DNA from: Brumimicrobium sp964585545
GTDB taxonomy: Bacteria > Bacteroidota > Bacteroidia > Flavobacteriales_D > Crocinitomicaceae
DNA length: 64,000 nt
Assembly: GCA_964585545.1 (NCBI GenBank)
Contig: CAZPDT010000002.1
Coordinates: 124,001 to 188,000, forward strand
Reading direction: 5' to 3'
Positions 18,122 through 27,358 of the stretch are shown here, one piece after another; position 1 is the stretch's first letter, and every line of letters begins with the position of its first letter. The position numbers and the translations under genes are program-made. The notes under the pieces were generated by a model. It saw only the letters and a program-made list of their open reading frames with translations, did no database searches and was not told where the DNA came from.

Positions 18122-19051
18122 ATGATTAGCGTAGAAAACATATTTAAGTATTATGACCAGCAAACGATTCTGCACGATATTTCTTTTTCCTTAAAAGAAG
18201 GTGAGATACTGGGGTTGTTAGGTCCAAATGGGGCTGGGAAAACAACTTTAATGCGCATTATTAATCAGATTATCGCAGCAGATAAAGGACATGTCACTTT
18301 TGATGGACGGCTTTTTAAGGAAAGAAATCTATTAGAGATTGGGTATCTGCCTGAAGAACGTGGATTGTATCGAAACATGACTGTAGAAAATCAAATTGTT
18401 TATTTGGGCAGATTGCGGGGACTAACAAAGTCGGAAGCCAACCGACAGTTCAATTATTGGATGGAAAAATTTGATATTCAAGACTGGGGAAAGAAAAGAA
18501 TAGAGGAATTATCCAAAGGAATGGCTCAAAAGATTCAGTTTATTTGTACTGTTCTACATGAGCCTAAAATATTGATTTTAGATGAGCCTTTTAGTGGATT
18601 TGACCCAATAAATATTGAATTGATTAGAAAAGAGTTGCTCAGCTTAAAGGGAAAAGGCCATTCGATCATTATTTCTACACACAATATGAATAGTGTTGAA
18701 GAGATTTGTGACCGTGCAATTTTAATTAATGAAGGCGTAAAATTATTGGAAGGGAAGGTTAAAGATTTGAGAGAAGTCCATAAGGAAGATTTGTATAAAA
18801 TTTCTTTTAAAGGGAATATTATTGGCTTTACTACTGCTCTTTGGGCAGGTTATGAAATCATCGATAAAGAAGTTCATAGTGACGATTCTTTTACAGTATT
18901 TTTAAAAATGAGAAAGGGAAATAAAATCAATGATTTGTTAAATGCCGTTATGGGACAAGTTCAAGTTTCTGGGGTGGAAGCTGTTGTTCCAAGTATGGAA
19001 GATGTTTTTGTGAAGACCATAAATGCGCAAAATAAAATAGAAAGTGAATAA
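18122..19051 (+). CDS. ABC transporter ATP-binding protein (NatA-like)
   Basis: A 309-residue ATPase of the ABC-2 exporter class. It shows Walker A GPNGAGKTT, signature LSKGMAQ, Walker B ILILDEPFSGFDP and the switch His in STHNM. The C-terminal extension is that of NatA/YhaQ-type proteins. The ATG at 18122 is chosen. With the next gene it should export a drug, Na+ or lipid-like substrate; the substrate is unknown. The permease start overlaps it by 8 bp. Confidence 0.9.
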   Translation: MISVENIFKYYDQQTILHDISFSLKEGEILGLLGPNGAGKTTLMRIINQIIAADKGHVTFDGRLFKERNLLEIGYLPEERGLYRNMTVENQIVYLGRLRGLTKSEANRQFNYWMEKFDIQDWGKKRIEELSKGMAQKIQFICTVLHEPKILILDEPFSGFDPINIELIRKELLSLKGKGHSIIISTHNMNSVEEICDRAILINEGVKLLEGKVKDLREVHKEDLYKISFKGNIIGFTTALWAGYEIIDKEVHSDDSFTVFLKMRKGNKINDLLNAVMGQVQVSGVEAVVPSMEDVFVKTINAQNKIESE

Positions 19052-20351
19052 AATTTTATTGATAGCGAAAAGAGAAATTTCAGAGCGGTTCAGCAATCGT
19101 TTCTATAGATGGCTGATGATCTTAGGGCCGCTTTTGGTTTTGGCTTTGGTTTATCTCTTTTTATCTACAACATCTTCAGGGAAAAAGAACTGGAACGTTC
19201 TATTAATGGATAAAAATCAAGTTTTTGAAGGAAAGCTAGCGGCAACAAAACCCGATAATATGTCCTTTGATTTCATCAATGCTTTTGTTGATTACGATGA
19301 GTTTGCCGATTTGGATAAATATCAAAAATACGATCTTGCGGTATGGATCAATAAGAAGATTGTCAGCAATAAGCATGTTGTTATTTTTTACCGTGAAAAA
19401 CCACCAAGCAATGTACAACGTGAGATTGTATACCTAGTGGAACGAAGGCTAGAGGAAATAATGGTTGACCAATTCACGGATTTATCGGTAGAAAAATTTA
19501 GAGAGATTAAACAATCACTTTCTTTTAGTTTAAAAGATGTATATGACCCAAGGAACGAACAATCAAACACTGCCAGTTGGGTGGGTTTTGGTTTTGGAAG
19601 CTTAATTATAGTGTTTGTGTTTATGTTTGGAATGACCATTTTACGCAGTATATCTAGGGAGAAGTCGAACCGTATAGTTGAGGTTTTGTTGTCCAATGTA
19701 AAAGCAAGACAGTTGTTGACAGGAAAAGTTTTAGGAATTGGGTTTTCAGCCTTTATTCAGTTTATTGTGTGGATGTTAATTATTGGACTTGGGCTTTATC
19801 TTTTTCGTCAAACTGTATTTCCAGATATTTTTAGTGGTCGCTTTTTAGCAGATCAAGCAATGCATTCAGACGGGGGGAACACAATCATCAATCAAAGTCC
19901 TTTTGTCAGTTTAATTTATCATGAAATTCAATATGTAAATATGTTGGTATTTTTTATGCTGTTTTTTATTGGAGGTTATTTGTTTTACGGTTCTTTCTTT
20001 GCAATGATAGGAGCATCCATGGGCTCTGAATCAGATGGACAACAGTTTGTAATACCCATTAATATTCTATTGTTCCTTTCTATTTTATCAGGTGTATACA
20101 CAATATATTATCCAGGAGTATTTACACAATGGTTAAGTTTTATTCCTTTTACATCACCTATGACCATGATGATTCATCTTGCTAATGGTTTTCAAGGTGG
20201 AGGGACATGGCAAATATATATGGCTTTAATTGTCTTGTTTATTTCTGCGTTTGTTATGCTATTAGTTGCAGGGAGAATATATAAAAATGGAATTCTAAGA
20301 TTCAACCATCGCTTGAGATTAAAGATGTTGTTCAAATGGATGAGAAGGTAA
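19044..20351 (+). CDS. ABC-2 type transporter permease (NatB-like)
   Basis: A 435-residue permease. One membrane helix lies near 22-42 (WLMILGPLLVLALVYLFL), then a large extracytoplasmic domain. A block of helices begins near 180 (FGFGSLIIVFVFMFGMTIL) and continues to the C-terminus. The REKSNRIVEVLLSNVKARQLLTGKVLGIG segment is the coupling region of ABC-2 permeases. The start is GTG at 19044, overlapping the ATPase gene. The gene is convergent with metG with only 9 bp between stops. Confidence 0.9.
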   Translation: MNKILLIAKREISERFSNRFYRWLMILGPLLVLALVYLFLSTTSSGKKNWNVLLMDKNQVFEGKLAATKPDNMSFDFINAFVDYDEFADLDKYQKYDLAVWINKKIVSNKHVVIFYREKPPSNVQREIVYLVERRLEEIMVDQFTDLSVEKFREIKQSLSFSLKDVYDPRNEQSNTASWVGFGFGSLIIVFVFMFGMTILRSISREKSNRIVEVLLSNVKARQLLTGKVLGIGFSAFIQFIVWMLIIGLGLYLFRQTVFPDIFSGRFLADQAMHSDGGNTIINQSPFVSLIYHEIQYVNMLVFFMLFFIGGYLFYGSFFAMIGASMGSESDGQQFVIPINILLFLSILSGVYTIYYPGVFTQWLSFIPFTSPMTMMIHLANGFQGGGTWQIYMALIVLFISAFVMLLVAGRIYKNGILRFNHRLRLKMLFKWMRR

Positions 20352-20367
20352 TCATAAGGTTTACCTT
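20345..20367. terminator. Perfect hairpin spanning two convergent stop codons
   Basis: AAGGTAA (20345-20351) and TTACCTT (20361-20367) pair perfectly across a 9-nt loop. Each arm contains one stop codon: permease TAA at 20349-20351 and metG TAA at 20361-20363. There is no T-run, so intrinsic termination is doubtful, but it is the only structure between the genes. Confidence 0.3.
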
Positions 20368-22418
20368 ATTTCTGCACCTACTTCCATGGTATCATCAGGA
20401 GAAATAAAGTTAAGTTGGCCATTGCTGTCTTCAGCCATAAGTATCATTCCGTTAGAGATGACACCACGCAGTTTCCTTGGAGGTAAATTCATAAGTACTG
20501 CAACTTTTTTTCCAATAATTTCTTCAGGTTGAAATTGTTTTGCAATTCCAGAAACGATGGTTCTTTTATCTAAACCAGTATCCACTGTAAGTTCCAGCAA
20601 TTTATCTGCTTTTTTTACCTTTTTTGCTTCAAGAATTTTTCCTACACGGACATCCATTTTTAAGAATGTTTCAAAATCGATATGCTCTTTTTGGGGCACG
20701 GAATTCTCAGTTTTTTCTTTTTGAGCATCCAAAAGAAGTTGCTTTTCATTTTCTACCATTTCATCATCTATTTTTTGGAAAAGGATGGAAGGTTTATTGG
20801 TTTTCCCTCCTGTAGGAAGAATGTTTATGTGTCCTGCTTGTTCCCAAACTAATGTGTCTAGATTTAAGAAAGATCTTATTTTAGAAGCAGTTAATGGAAT
20901 AAAAGGATCAAGTAGGATGGATAAGTTGGCTGTGATTTGCAATGCAATATGCAAGATGGTCTCTACCCGTTTGGGATCGTTTTTAACAACCTTCCATGGT
21001 TCAGTTTCTGCCAAATAGCGATTGCCAATTCTGGCTAAACCCATAACTTCACTTTGGGCTTCTCTTATTTTGTAATGATAAAGTAAATCTTCTACTTTTG
21101 CAGGAATTCTTCCCAATTCGTCAATTACCTTTTGGTCTTCTGTTGTGAGACTTCCCAACTCAGGGATTTCTCCATTATAATATTTATTGTTGAGAACAAG
21201 TGCCCGATTCACGAAGTTGCCAAGAACATCTGCCAATTCATTATTTACACGGGACTGATAATCTTTCCAAGTAAATTCACTGTCTCTATTTTCAGGAGCT
21301 ATAGATGTAAGTACATATTTCAATTCGTCTATTTTTTCAGGATAACGCTCAAGGTACTCATGGAGCCAAACTGCCCAATTTCGTGAAGTGGAGAACTTGG
21401 CACCTTCTAAATTGAGAAATTCTGATGCGGGGACATTATCTTGGAGAATAAATTCACCATGTTCTTTAAGCAGGATGGGGAAGATGATGGCATGAAAAAC
21501 AATATTGTCTTTTCCCACAAAGTGGATGAGCTTTCGGTCTCCAGTCCAATAATCTTTCCAGTTTTTTCCTGTTCTCTCTGCCCAATCTTTGGTGGCAGAG
21601 ATATAGCCAATAGGAGCGTCTAGCCATACGTACAGCACTTTTCCTTCAGCTTCTTTTAGTGGAACAGGAATGCCCCAATCCAAATCTCTCGTCATTGCCC
21701 TTGAATGCAATCCGCCATCAATCCAACTTAGGCACTGACCAAGAACTTGGTTTCTCCATTCTTTGGGGTTGTGTTGCTGTACTCCGTTCAGCTTTCCGTT
21801 TTTTATCCATTCTCTCATCCATTCTTCATGGCGCTCCATAGGTAAGAACCAATGGGTTGTTTCTTTCATGATTGGAGTTTTTCCACTTAAGGTAGAAACG
21901 GGGTGGATTAAGTCGGTTGGACTTAGTGCACTACCACATTTTTCACATTGGTCTCCAAAAGCGTTGTCAAATCCACATTTTGGACATTCTCCTTTGATGT
22001 AGCGATCGGCTAAAAACTGGTTGTATTCTATATCATAATATTGTTTGCTTTTTTCTTTCGTAAAAACACCTTTTTTATTGAGTTTTAAGAAGAAATCTTG
22101 TGCCGTTTTTGTGTGTGTTTTGGCAGTAGTACGATGAAAAATATCAAATGAGATATCAAAATTTTTAAAAGAGTCAGCTATAATGTGATGGTATTTGTCT
22201 ACAATTTCTTGTGGGGAGATACCTTCTTTTTTTGCTCTCATAGTAATCGCTGCACCATATTCATCGCTTCCTGAGATGAAAGCAACGTCGTGTTTCTTAT
22301 GTCGTAAAAAACGCACAAATATATCTGCAGGTAAATACACACCTGCAATATGTCCTAAATGTAAAGGACCATTAGCATAAGGCAAAGCGCAAGTAACTGT
22401 ATATTTATCTTTTTTCAT
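20361..22418 (-). CDS. metG: Methionyl-tRNA synthetase
   Basis: A 685-residue class I synthetase. ALPYANGPLHLGH is the HIGH motif. A zinc knuckle with four Cys lies in CPKCGFDNAFGDQCEKCG, and KFSTS is the KMSKS-equivalent. The C-terminal domain is an EMAPII/Trbp111-like tRNA-binding module (DVRVGKILEAKKVKKADKLLEL). I choose the ATG at 22418 (MKKDKYTVT); a TTG at 22436 would add six residues. A -7 box 22 nt upstream agrees with this. Confidence 0.97.
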   Translation of the reverse strand: MKKDKYTVTCALPYANGPLHLGHIAGVYLPADIFVRFLRHKKHDVAFISGSDEYGAAITMRAKKEGISPQEIVDKYHHIIADSFKNFDISFDIFHRTTAKTHTKTAQDFFLKLNKKGVFTKEKSKQYYDIEYNQFLADRYIKGECPKCGFDNAFGDQCEKCGSALSPTDLIHPVSTLSGKTPIMKETTHWFLPMERHEEWMREWIKNGKLNGVQQHNPKEWRNQVLGQCLSWIDGGLHSRAMTRDLDWGIPVPLKEAEGKVLYVWLDAPIGYISATKDWAERTGKNWKDYWTGDRKLIHFVGKDNIVFHAIIFPILLKEHGEFILQDNVPASEFLNLEGAKFSTSRNWAVWLHEYLERYPEKIDELKYVLTSIAPENRDSEFTWKDYQSRVNNELADVLGNFVNRALVLNNKYYNGEIPELGSLTTEDQKVIDELGRIPAKVEDLLYHYKIREAQSEVMGLARIGNRYLAETEPWKVVKNDPKRVETILHIALQITANLSILLDPFIPLTASKIRSFLNLDTLVWEQAGHINILPTGGKTNKPSILFQKIDDEMVENEKQLLLDAQKEKTENSVPQKEHIDFETFLKMDVRVGKILEAKKVKKADKLLELTVDTGLDKRTIVSGIAKQFQPEEIIGKKVAVLMNLPPRKLRGVISNGMILMAEDSNGQLNFISPDDTMEVGAEIR

Positions 22419-22440
22419 TCGTTTTATTATTTTCAAACAA

Positions 22441-22448
22441 CAAAGATA
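22441..22448 (-). promoter_or_regulatory. -7 box for metG
   Basis: TATCTTTG on the minus strand, perfect TAnnTTTG, 22 nt before the metG ATG at 22418. Confidence 0.5.
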
Positions 22449-22461
22449 ATGGAATGGAATT

Positions 22462-22514
22462 TAACCTGCCTTATTCATAGGGTTATTTTTGGATTCTATA
22501 ATAAAACGGGTTAT
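22462..22514 (+). repeat. Dispersed intergenic repeat, minimal unit (copy C)
   Basis: The left end TAACCTGCCTTATTCAT (22462-22478) matches the family consensus at 15 of 17 positions. The right end (22497-22513) reads AATAAAACGGGTTA, inverted. The two ends match each other at 11 of the first 14 bases. Only about 53 bp, in the divergent spacer between metG and the T9SS cargo gene. Confidence 0.5.
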
Positions 22515-22606
22515 AGCCGAGATGCATTTCAAGTAGAAATCGAAAAGAAGGGCATCTACCAACCCTTTCGCTTATTTTTACGTTACTAAAGTTAGAACAT
22601 AATTTA

Positions 22607-22638
22607 TTGTGATAATTATGTTTTTATTTTTATATTTG
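22607..22638 (+). promoter_or_regulatory. Promoter of the T9SS cargo gene
   Basis: TTG at 22607-22609, then 21 bp, then the perfect -7 box TATATTTG at 22631-22638. The ATG at 22665 follows after an A-rich leader. This is the best full promoter in the window. Confidence 0.65.
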
Positions 22639-22664
22639 TTCAAAATTAAAAAAAAGTAAAGATT

Positions 22665-24539
22665 ATGAAGAAGATTTATGTAATGGCAGCTTTTTTGGGA
22701 GTGACTACTTTCGCTTTCAATCAAGCCAACCAAAAAGTACAGCAAAGACAGGCCTTGAAGAATGTGGCAGTGAATGTCGATGCTCCAACAACAAATTCTG
22801 ACAAAGGTAATATTGACGAAGACTATTCATCAAAAGCTTTAGGGACAGAATATTTTAGTAGCGATTTCTCAGATCCATCAGATTGGTCTATCGGAGGCGA
22901 TGGCGATCAAGGTGCATGGGTAATAGGTGATGTCAACACACCTGCTCCTAGTTATACTCAAGGTGGAAATCCTTTTATTGATCCATTAAAAACTACACCT
23001 GGTGATAACTTTGCTTGGTTTGATGGAATTCAATATATTATTGCTAGCCCACCTGCGTATGGTAACCAAAACGCTTGGATAGAGATTGCAAATCCTATAG
23101 ATTTGAGTGGTGAGCAGACTGTTGCTTTCAGCTTTGTTCAAAGCTATACTGCTTATAACTATGATGATACTTATATTGATATGAGTTTGGATGGTGGAGC
23201 AACTTGGACTTCAAGACAACTTAATTCCAATGTTGTTACTATGACTACCGCAGAGCAAACTTACTTTGATTTACGTTTTGATGTGAATAACTCTAACAAT
23301 GTGTTGTTTAGATTTAGAATGAAATCAGATGTAAATACAACTTCTGATATGGGCTACAATGGATCTATTGTATGGCAAATTGATGATGTTGTAATTGCCG
23401 GATTGCCAGATAACGACCTTCAAGCTGTTGGAAATTATATTACAGGAGATGGTACTGATACTTTAGTGTATCACCAAATACCTCTTGCTCAAGTAGGACC
23501 AATTAGTGGTGGTGGAACAGTAGAAAATTCTGGAACAGCTGATCAAACAAATGTTAAGTATAAAGCAGCTGAAACAGTTAACGGTGTTTATACAGCAGAA
23601 TCAAGTCCTGCTACTGTTGCTGTAGGACAAACGCAAACATTGGTGTTAAACACACCTTTTACGCCATCTACTAAAGGTGATTACAATATTGATTATTCAG
23701 TTGAAGCGGATGATCCTGATGATGCACCTGCTAATAATGTATTTAAATCATATCCATTTACTGTAGGGGATAGTGTTTATGCTAGAGATAATTCAACAGA
23801 TGCTGAAAGTGGTGTTGTTCACGGTAGTTTACGTACTGATGGACTGTCAAGTGGTAACTTAATTGTAGAGTACGCTCTTGTATATGAAATCCGTAATGCT
23901 ACTAAATTGTCAAGTATGAGTTTCCAGTTTGGTAACCGAATTACTGAAGGAGAACAAGTTCAAGTAAGAGTTTTGGATGAGACTGGAGATAACTTGGTTG
24001 CAGAAGGACCATTTTATACTATGCAAGCAGGCGATGAAGGATCTTTCCATACATTAAAGTTTGATCCTCCAGTTGATTTAGCTCCTGGATTCTATCATGC
24101 TTCTCTTGAGATGTTTAGTGATACTGCATCTCTTGCAACTGCTACATACGCTTCAGCACAAAAAGAAACAGCTAGCTTTAGAACAAGTGCAGGATGGGGA
24201 TATTTAGGACCAGTTAACCCAGTTTATGTACTTCGAATGAACCTTAACGAAACAGCGGGAGTAGAGGACAATGCGTTAAATACGCTTAATATTACTCAAT
24301 ATCCTAACCCTTTTGCAAACGAAACAACTGTACGTTTCAGTTTAGATAAAGCTTCAAATGTTTCTTATACTATTACTGATATGACAGGAAAAGTAGTTGC
24401 AACTGTAAATGAAGGAAACCTTATGACGGGTAATCACACAATTACTGTTGACGGTTCTTCTTTTGCAAATGGAATTTACTATTTTAACCTTAAAACTGAT
24501 AATGCTCAAGTAACACGTAAAATGGTTGTGAACAAGTAA
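22665..24539 (+). CDS. T9SS-secreted protein with type A sorting domain
   Basis: A 624-residue exported protein with signal MKKIYVMAAFLGVTTFAFN. Residues about 60-245 form a jelly-roll like the choice-of-anchor/MAM group (FSDPSDWSIGGDGDQGAWVIGD, then WQIDDVVIAG). A middle beta region of CARDB/Ig-like character follows. The last 80 residues are a T9SS C-terminal sorting domain (ITQYPNPFANETTVRFSL, TDMTGKVV, FANGIYYFNL, KMVVNK). It has its own promoter and terminator and smooth, abundant-protein-like codon use, so it may be highly expressed. Function unknown. Confidence 0.9.
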   Translation: MKKIYVMAAFLGVTTFAFNQANQKVQQRQALKNVAVNVDAPTTNSDKGNIDEDYSSKALGTEYFSSDFSDPSDWSIGGDGDQGAWVIGDVNTPAPSYTQGGNPFIDPLKTTPGDNFAWFDGIQYIIASPPAYGNQNAWIEIANPIDLSGEQTVAFSFVQSYTAYNYDDTYIDMSLDGGATWTSRQLNSNVVTMTTAEQTYFDLRFDVNNSNNVLFRFRMKSDVNTTSDMGYNGSIVWQIDDVVIAGLPDNDLQAVGNYITGDGTDTLVYHQIPLAQVGPISGGGTVENSGTADQTNVKYKAAETVNGVYTAESSPATVAVGQTQTLVLNTPFTPSTKGDYNIDYSVEADDPDDAPANNVFKSYPFTVGDSVYARDNSTDAESGVVHGSLRTDGLSSGNLIVEYALVYEIRNATKLSSMSFQFGNRITEGEQVQVRVLDETGDNLVAEGPFYTMQAGDEGSFHTLKFDPPVDLAPGFYHASLEMFSDTASLATATYASAQKETASFRTSAGWGYLGPVNPVYVLRMNLNETAGVEDNALNTLNITQYPNPFANETTVRFSLDKASNVSYTITDMTGKVVATVNEGNLMTGNHTITVDGSSFANGIYYFNLKTDNAQVTRKMVVNK

Positions 24540-24560
24540 TCATTAGTTTAGATTATATTA

Positions 24561-24592
24561 AAAAGGGACTTCATATTGAAGTCCCTTTTTTA
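24561..24592 (+). terminator. Intrinsic terminator of the T9SS cargo gene
   Basis: GGGACTTCA (24565-24573), loop TAT, TGAAGTCCC (24577-24585), then a run of six T, preceded by an A-run. It lies 25 nt after the stop codon. Confidence 0.9.
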
Positions 24593-24743
24593 TTGCTTAT
24601 TGTTTTTTAAAGTGTGTGAATTGCATTCCCCCATTGCAGATTTATCTGCTTATTTCAGAGTAAGAATGGGTGAGAACAGAATGAAGTAAAAACTTCGCTA
24701 TCGCTCTTTACTTTCACTCTGTTTTTATATGGTTTTTTTCTGG

Positions 24744-25511
24744 TTAATTATCCAATTCCAATAGGATGGGGCAATGGTCAGAACCCATTACTTCATTTAA
24801 AATTCCAGCAGTTTTCACTTGCTCAATTAAGGGTTGGCTTACCAAAAAATAATCGAGTCTCCACCCTACATTTCTCGCTCGAGCACCACCTCGATAACTC
24901 CACCAAGAATATTTTACGGTTTCGGGATGAAAATGTCGAAATGAATCAATCATTCCTGCTTCGAGAATCTCATCCATTCCATCGATTTCTTTTTGAGTAT
25001 ATCCTGCCTGTTTGTTGTAGTTTGCTTTTGGTCGGGCAATATCAATTTCCTCATGGGCAACATTCATGTCTCCACAGAGAATTACACTCTTTTTGGACTT
25101 CAATTCGGTAATGAAACGAAGAAAGTCCACATCCCATGTTGTTCTATAATCCAATCTTTTTAAACCGTTCCCTGAATTGGGAACATAAGCGCAAACGACA
25201 TAAAAGTCCTTAAATTCATTGGTGATAACGCGTCCCTCTTGGTCATGTACCTCAACCCCAATACCATAAATTGTATTTAAAGGTTTCTCCTTGCTTAAAA
25301 TAGCAGTGCCTGAATAACCTTTTTTTACTGCGGAATTTGATGCTATGTTATATGTACTAAATGATTTTAAAGCCTCTTGAACTTGGTTGTCCTGAGCTTT
25401 TGTTTCTTGAAGACACAAGATATCAGGATCCAATTTCTTCATATCTGCTTCAAAATTCTTTTTTACAATTGCACGAATTCCATTCACGTTGAAAGAAACT
25501 AATTTGGTCAT
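24744..25511 (-). CDS. xth: Exodeoxyribonuclease III
   Basis: A 255-residue ExoIII/AP endonuclease. FNVNGIRAIVKKNF, DILCLQETKAQ with the metal Glu, CGDMNVAH with the catalytic Asp/Asn and SDHCPILLEL with the catalytic His are all present. It acts in base excision repair. Its start is 17 bp after the ferredoxin-NADP reductase stop, so the two are likely co-transcribed. Confidence 0.95.
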   Translation of the reverse strand: MTKLVSFNVNGIRAIVKKNFEADMKKLDPDILCLQETKAQDNQVQEALKSFSTYNIASNSAVKKGYSGTAILSKEKPLNTIYGIGVEVHDQEGRVITNEFKDFYVVCAYVPNSGNGLKRLDYRTTWDVDFLRFITELKSKKSVILCGDMNVAHEEIDIARPKANYNKQAGYTQKEIDGMDEILEAGMIDSFRHFHPETVKYSWWSYRGGARARNVGWRLDYFLVSQPLIEQVKTAGILNEVMGSDHCPILLELDN

Positions 25512-25528
25512 AACAAAAAGATTTTTAG

Positions 25529-26539
25529 TTAAAAGGCATTAACTCCATTTACTGTTGTGTATTTAAGCACATTCTTCTTTTCTGGATGTATTCTTGCAAA
25601 GGCCGATTGAACCGCTATTGTTCCTTCATGAAAACCGCAAAGGATCAATTTCAGCTTTCCTTTATAGGTGTTGATGTCGCCTATGGCATATATTCCAGGA
25701 GTATTTGTTGAATAATCGGTTGTGTCTACAACAATGGCATTCTTTTCGATTTCTAATCCCCATTTGGCGATAGGACCTAAAGAAGGCTTCAATCCAAACA
25801 ACGGTATAAAATGATTTGCTTTTATAACCTGCTCTCCTTGTGTTTTATGTTTTATGGTTACATTTTCAAGTTGATCCTTTCCCCCAATACCTGTAACTTC
25901 ACTTTCTGTTAAAAGGTTAATTTTCCCACTTTCAGCTAGATCCATAACTTTTTGAACAGAGTCTAGATGCCCTCGAAATGAACTTCTTCGGTGAACAAGT
26001 GCGACTTTTGAAGCAATGTTTTTTTCCGTTAGGAATATGGACCAATCCAATGCTGAATCGCCACCTCCTGCAATTACACATTCTTTGCCACGATAAAATT
26101 CGGGATCTTTAATGATGTATTCAACACCTTTATCTTCGTATTTCGATAGATTCTCTATAGGTGGTTTTCGGGGTTCAAAAACACCAAGGCCTCCTGCAAT
26201 TATAACAACAGGAGCGGTATGCTGTGTGCCTTTATTTGTAGTCACAACAAATTGGTCTTCATCATTCTTCTCTACTTTGACAGTTGCTTCTCCAAGCGTA
26301 AACCCCGGTTTAAATACTTCAATTTGTTTCATCAATTTGTCTACCAATTCTCCTGCAAGAATAGAAGGGTAGCCCGGAATATCGTAGATGGGTTTCTTGG
26401 GATATATTTCTGAACATTGTCCGCCTGGTTGAGGCAATGAATCAATAAGATGACACCTTAATTTCAATAATCCTGCTTCAAAAACTGTAAATAAACCGAC
26501 TGGCCCTGCACCAATTATTATTATATCTGTTTTTATCAT
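25529..26539 (-). CDS. Ferredoxin--NADP reductase, thioredoxin-reductase-like type (FNR2)
   Basis: A 336-residue flavoprotein. IIIIGAGPVGLFTVFEAG is the FAD Rossmann motif. The family mark PGGQCSEIYPKKPIYDIPG follows, then a GGGDSALDW NAD(P)-binding motif and the C-terminal IYAIGDI flavin block. It lacks the CxxC of thioredoxin reductase at the usual place, so it belongs to the YumC-like ferredoxin/flavodoxin-NADP reductases. A flavodoxin gene at 38 kb is a conceivable partner but not linked. Confidence 0.9.
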   Translation of the reverse strand: MIKTDIIIIGAGPVGLFTVFEAGLLKLRCHLIDSLPQPGGQCSEIYPKKPIYDIPGYPSILAGELVDKLMKQIEVFKPGFTLGEATVKVEKNDEDQFVVTTNKGTQHTAPVVIIAGGLGVFEPRKPPIENLSKYEDKGVEYIIKDPEFYRGKECVIAGGGDSALDWSIFLTEKNIASKVALVHRRSSFRGHLDSVQKVMDLAESGKINLLTESEVTGIGGKDQLENVTIKHKTQGEQVIKANHFIPLFGLKPSLGPIAKWGLEIEKNAIVVDTTDYSTNTPGIYAIGDINTYKGKLKLILCGFHEGTIAVQSAFARIHPEKKNVLKYTTVNGVNAF

Positions 26540-26566
26540 TATTCAATGGTATAAAAGAATTCTTTA

Positions 26567-26574
26567 CAAAATTA
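26567..26574 (-). promoter_or_regulatory. -7 box for the FNR-xth unit
   Basis: TAATTTTG on the minus strand, perfect TAnnTTTG, 27 nt before the reductase ATG. Confidence 0.45.
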
Positions 26575-26645
26575 GCATTTATATTCCAACAATTACCCCG
26601 TTAAAAGGTTTTCATGGGAAGGGACTTTCTTTGTTTTCTTTTGGG

Positions 26646-27353
26646 TTAATTGAAAATAGTTTTCATCACCTCCATAGATTTTGGGGGCTTAAAATTATTG
26701 ATGTGAAACTGGAAGTAATGAATGAGATGATTGATGATTTGATTTCTTTTTGTTTTGTATACTTGTAGGGCAAGGAAGTCGGTTTTACTACTAATCATAA
26801 GCGTTGCAATTATCGGAACAACATCATCATTAACATAAAATGAGGAGGCAGGTGTTTGATTAGAGATAAGGCCTTCTTGAAAGTTGAAAAAAGCACCATC
26901 TGGATTTTCCACTTGAACACCTATCCCTATTTGTTCTGCTAATTTAAAAAGGAACCACATTGGATAATTTGTGAGCTCGTTAGAATCGTCAATCCATTTG
27001 ATTTCATGTTCTAAAAAAGAAAACATTCTGTCATCACTATTCACATCGTGGAGAACTTGTGAAAGTACCTCTGTCATAAAAAAAGCTAATCCGCTTTTTA
27101 CGGGATGGAAGAATAAGTTTTGGGGCACAAATAAAGAATTCACTTCAGTGATTTTTTTTAGAGTGTCATTCTTTTTATGATAAGACGTAATTTCGATAAG
27201 ACTTAAAGGTTGTAGAATAGTGCCTTTTTTTTTCTTTCCCCCACGAAATATATAGGCTTGAAAACCATCTTCAAGAGTAAAAAAATGAAGGATTAGACTG
27301 GTTTCACTATAATTTATTTTTTTTAGAAGTACACCACTTTGAATTGTACGCAT
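26646..27353 (-). CDS. recO: DNA repair protein RecO
   Basis: A 235-residue RecO, which loads RecA with RecR and anneals SSB-coated DNA. The N-terminal OB-fold reads SGVLLKKINYSETSLILHFFT, with the basic FRGGKKKKG segment after it. The C-terminal helical domain carries LTEVLSQVLHD-like helices and no zinc Cys cluster. Length is typical. It starts 5 bp after porZ and is thus the second gene of that unit. Confidence 0.9.
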   Translation of the reverse strand: MRTIQSGVLLKKINYSETSLILHFFTLEDGFQAYIFRGGKKKKGTILQPLSLIEITSYHKKNDTLKKITEVNSLFVPQNLFFHPVKSGLAFFMTEVLSQVLHDVNSDDRMFSFLEHEIKWIDDSNELTNYPMWFLFKLAEQIGIGVQVENPDGAFFNFQEGLISNQTPASSFYVNDDVVPIIATLMISSKTDFLALQVYKTKRNQIINHLIHYFQFHINNFKPPKSMEVMKTIFN

Positions 27354-27358
27354 TATTT

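Noticed and set aside
24675..24726. Imperfect inverted repeat AACAGAATGAAGTAAA / TTTACTTTCACTCTGTTT downstream of xth
   Set aside because: It may contribute to xth termination, but mismatches and the missing T-run leave it unsupported.
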